Under the pieces are notes generated by a model. It had not been told where the DNA came from, made no database searches, and was given only the letters and a program-made list of their open reading frames with translations. The translations under genes were made by a program, and so were the position numbers. This document shows, piece by piece, positions 62,518 to 64,000 of a stretch of DNA of 64,000 nt (position 1 is the first letter of the stretch; each line of letters opens with the position of its first letter). Origin of the DNA: Notolepis coatsorum (taxonomy: Eukaryota > Chordata > Actinopteri > Aulopiformes > Paralepididae); contig OZ020592.1 in NCBI GenBank assembly GCA_963971535.1, forward strand, positions 52,764,762-52,828,761, in the 5' to 3' direction.

Positions 62518-64000
62518 ATGTCTACCTCGGAGAGTAGACCCACTCTTCACCAGCGGTTCTCCATTCCTGCCTCTGTCGTGCGCGCTGGTGCGGGGCTGCT
62601 GCCACTTTCATGGTTACCAGCCCAGCCCAGGAGATAGCCGATGGGTAGTTTGCCTCTCCGAGGAGCCGGTGCATCGGTGCCGCTGCCCCGGCAGTGGCCT
62701 GATCCCGACTCTGGTTCCTCTGGTTCCGGGGAATCGTCCGTTCGTGAGCGGCCGGTTCCTTTGGTTCCGGAGGATTTGCGACGCAAACTTTTCGCGTCTG
62801 CCCGTTCACGTCGCAAGATGGTGTCCTGCAGGCGCGAACGGCCTGGGTTTGGGGAATTGCTGGAGCCCAGCGAGGATGCGTCGGTCTCTGCATGCCCGAT
62901 GGAAACTGAGGATTACATGGAAGAGTCGGACGGATTCTTGTTTGAAGGCCCTGTGGAGGCGAGTATCCCTCCTGTCCAGGTAACACTGGAGGGGGGAGAA
63001 ATGTCTCCTTGGGGCGCCTTGTTCGAGGATGTCGGGGAACCACCTCGGCCTCATCGGCAGGATGCCCTGCTATCAGCCACATCAGACTGTGGCTCCTCAA
63101 CCGGTCGAAGCCTGCTGCATGTGAGGGATGCGGGTTCGGTGGAGGAAAGTCAGCAGGGGGAACTGCGGGCTTTGTTCCCCGAGCTCATGGCGGTAGCTGC
63201 CGCTGCAAACGGCGTGCCGCTGCCGCAGCCATTGCCTGCTCCTGCCCCCGATGATCTCATAGGTCATCTCTGGCAGCGTCGCCCGGTGAGAGGGGTGGAC
63301 GTTGTCTACCCATTTTTCCCCTCGATGGGGGCCTATGTTCGTCGGGGCCAGGTGGTGTCTCACATCATGGGACTTACCCCCGCCTACGTACCAGTTACGC
63401 GGGTGGCGGGGTTGGTCAAAGGTATGAGAGAGGGCGTGCCACGGCTTGATAGGCCGATGGCCGCTCTCCTCTGTCCGGATGTGGTGTGGGAGCCGTTATG
63501 CAAGCCGGTTCTCCAAGGAAAATCAGCTAGGCGATTGGCATATTGGGGTGACCAGTCATTTATCACTGGTACACAGTCGCTGGCTGCTGCTTTTAACATC
63601 GCGCAGCTGGTTAGATTTGTATCGGGGATAATGATGGGCGGCACGGATCTGACCGAGGTGCAACGCGATCAGATCACCCAGTCGGCAGGAGCTGTACTGC
63701 ATCTTACCCAGGTGCAGGCCATAGCCTCTGGGAAAGTGCGCGCCCTGGCTAGCCTGAACCAGCGCCACCTTTGGCTGGAGCAGGCTCGAGTGCCAGAGAA
63801 GAAGAGAGCCCCTCTTCTGACGGCCAACCTCTCCGATGCTGGACTATTCGGGAAGGCCCTGTAGCTGATGACCTCAACGTGCAGAGAGATGGCAGAGGAG
63901 AGATCCGTTCTCCAACCCCATTTTCCGCCTCCCGTCCTTGCCGGTGGAGTCAGAAGGCTTCCACGACGTCGAGCTCCCTCCGCCGTGCCTACCACTGCCT
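62518..64000 (+). pseudogene. DIRS/Ngaro-type gag-like ORF1, partial, two in-frame stops
   Basis: An ATG at 62518 opens MSTSESRPTLHQRFSIPASV. A TAG at 62635 interrupts, and the same frame resumes at once with ATG 62641 and stays open for 407 codons to a TAG at 63862; after it the frame is open again to the window end (about 45 codons, RRLPRRRAPS-like). The N-terminal half is acidic and Pro/Ser-rich. From about residue 230 of the main frame the sequence is globular: QLVRFVSGIMMGGTDLTEVQ, ASLNQRHLWLEQARVPEK and a final GLFGKAL. The [S/N]QRxLWL-x-QA ... LFG pattern resembles ORF1 of DIRS-like tyrosine-recombinase retrotransposons of fish, recalled not searched. RT and recombinase would lie beyond 64000. 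Confidence 0.5.

Overview
The window is teleost fish DNA with no host gene that I can defend. The evidence is the transposon company: Rex1-like LINEs, a Tol2-like hAT, piggyBac, Harbinger and hAT miniature elements, BEL/Pao and Ty3/Gypsy LTR elements, two tRNA-derived SINEs and a DIRS/Ngaro-like ORF. Dinucleotide arrays are very dense and long, including a GT run of about 214 bp. That density recalls gadiform fish, but species is not provable from the sequence.

Layout. 1-3.6 kb: long GT/CA arrays and a non-autonomous hAT (1095-3028) with a perfect 8-bp target-site duplication (TSD). 3.6-11.4 kb: two Rex1-like LINE copies in opposite orientation, the second split by a hAT MITE, plus a LINE tail fragment. 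11.5-20.8 kb: hAT and piggyBac miniature elements, including a Tol2-like element (13756-17538) that carries a 2.7-kb TTAA-flanked passenger. 20.8-30.5 kb: a decayed TTF-finger hAT, a roughly 95-bp tandem array, long TC tracts, a BED-finger hAT (25170-27642), a SINE and a piggyBac MITE.

30.9-58.3 kb is one nested insertion. An outer BEL/Pao element (A) has near-identical LTRs and a 5-bp TSD (ataac). It was entered by a second, different BEL/Pao element (B, 34246-46403, TSD cattc), by a Ty3/Gypsy element on the minus strand (49389-53778, TSD gtgg), and by a second copy of the hAT seen at 1 kb (54650-56915, TSD actaccat). Element B itself received a SINE, a Rex1-like LINE, a hAT with a CGGBP1-like finger remnant and a Harbinger MITE. 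With those inserts removed, the reading frames of A and B can be followed almost end to end, apart from stops, frameshifts and two integrase deletions.

58.3-62.2 kb: pyrimidine-rich repeat, sequence without recognised genes, a LINE 3' end, GT repeat and a minisatellite carrying a short LINE tail. 62.5-64.0 kb: a DIRS/Ngaro-type gag-like ORF with two in-frame stops, running off the window edge.

No element in the window looks fully autonomous. The most intact are the Gypsy element (identical LTRs, complete D,D-35-E integrase, one nonsense codon in RNase H plus a gag/pol frame change) and LINE copy 2. By nesting and LTR divergence the order is BEL-A, then BEL-B, then the Gypsy, hAT, SINE, LINE and Harbinger insertions. 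I found no rRNA, CRISPR or bacterial-type feature, and no free-standing tRNA gene.
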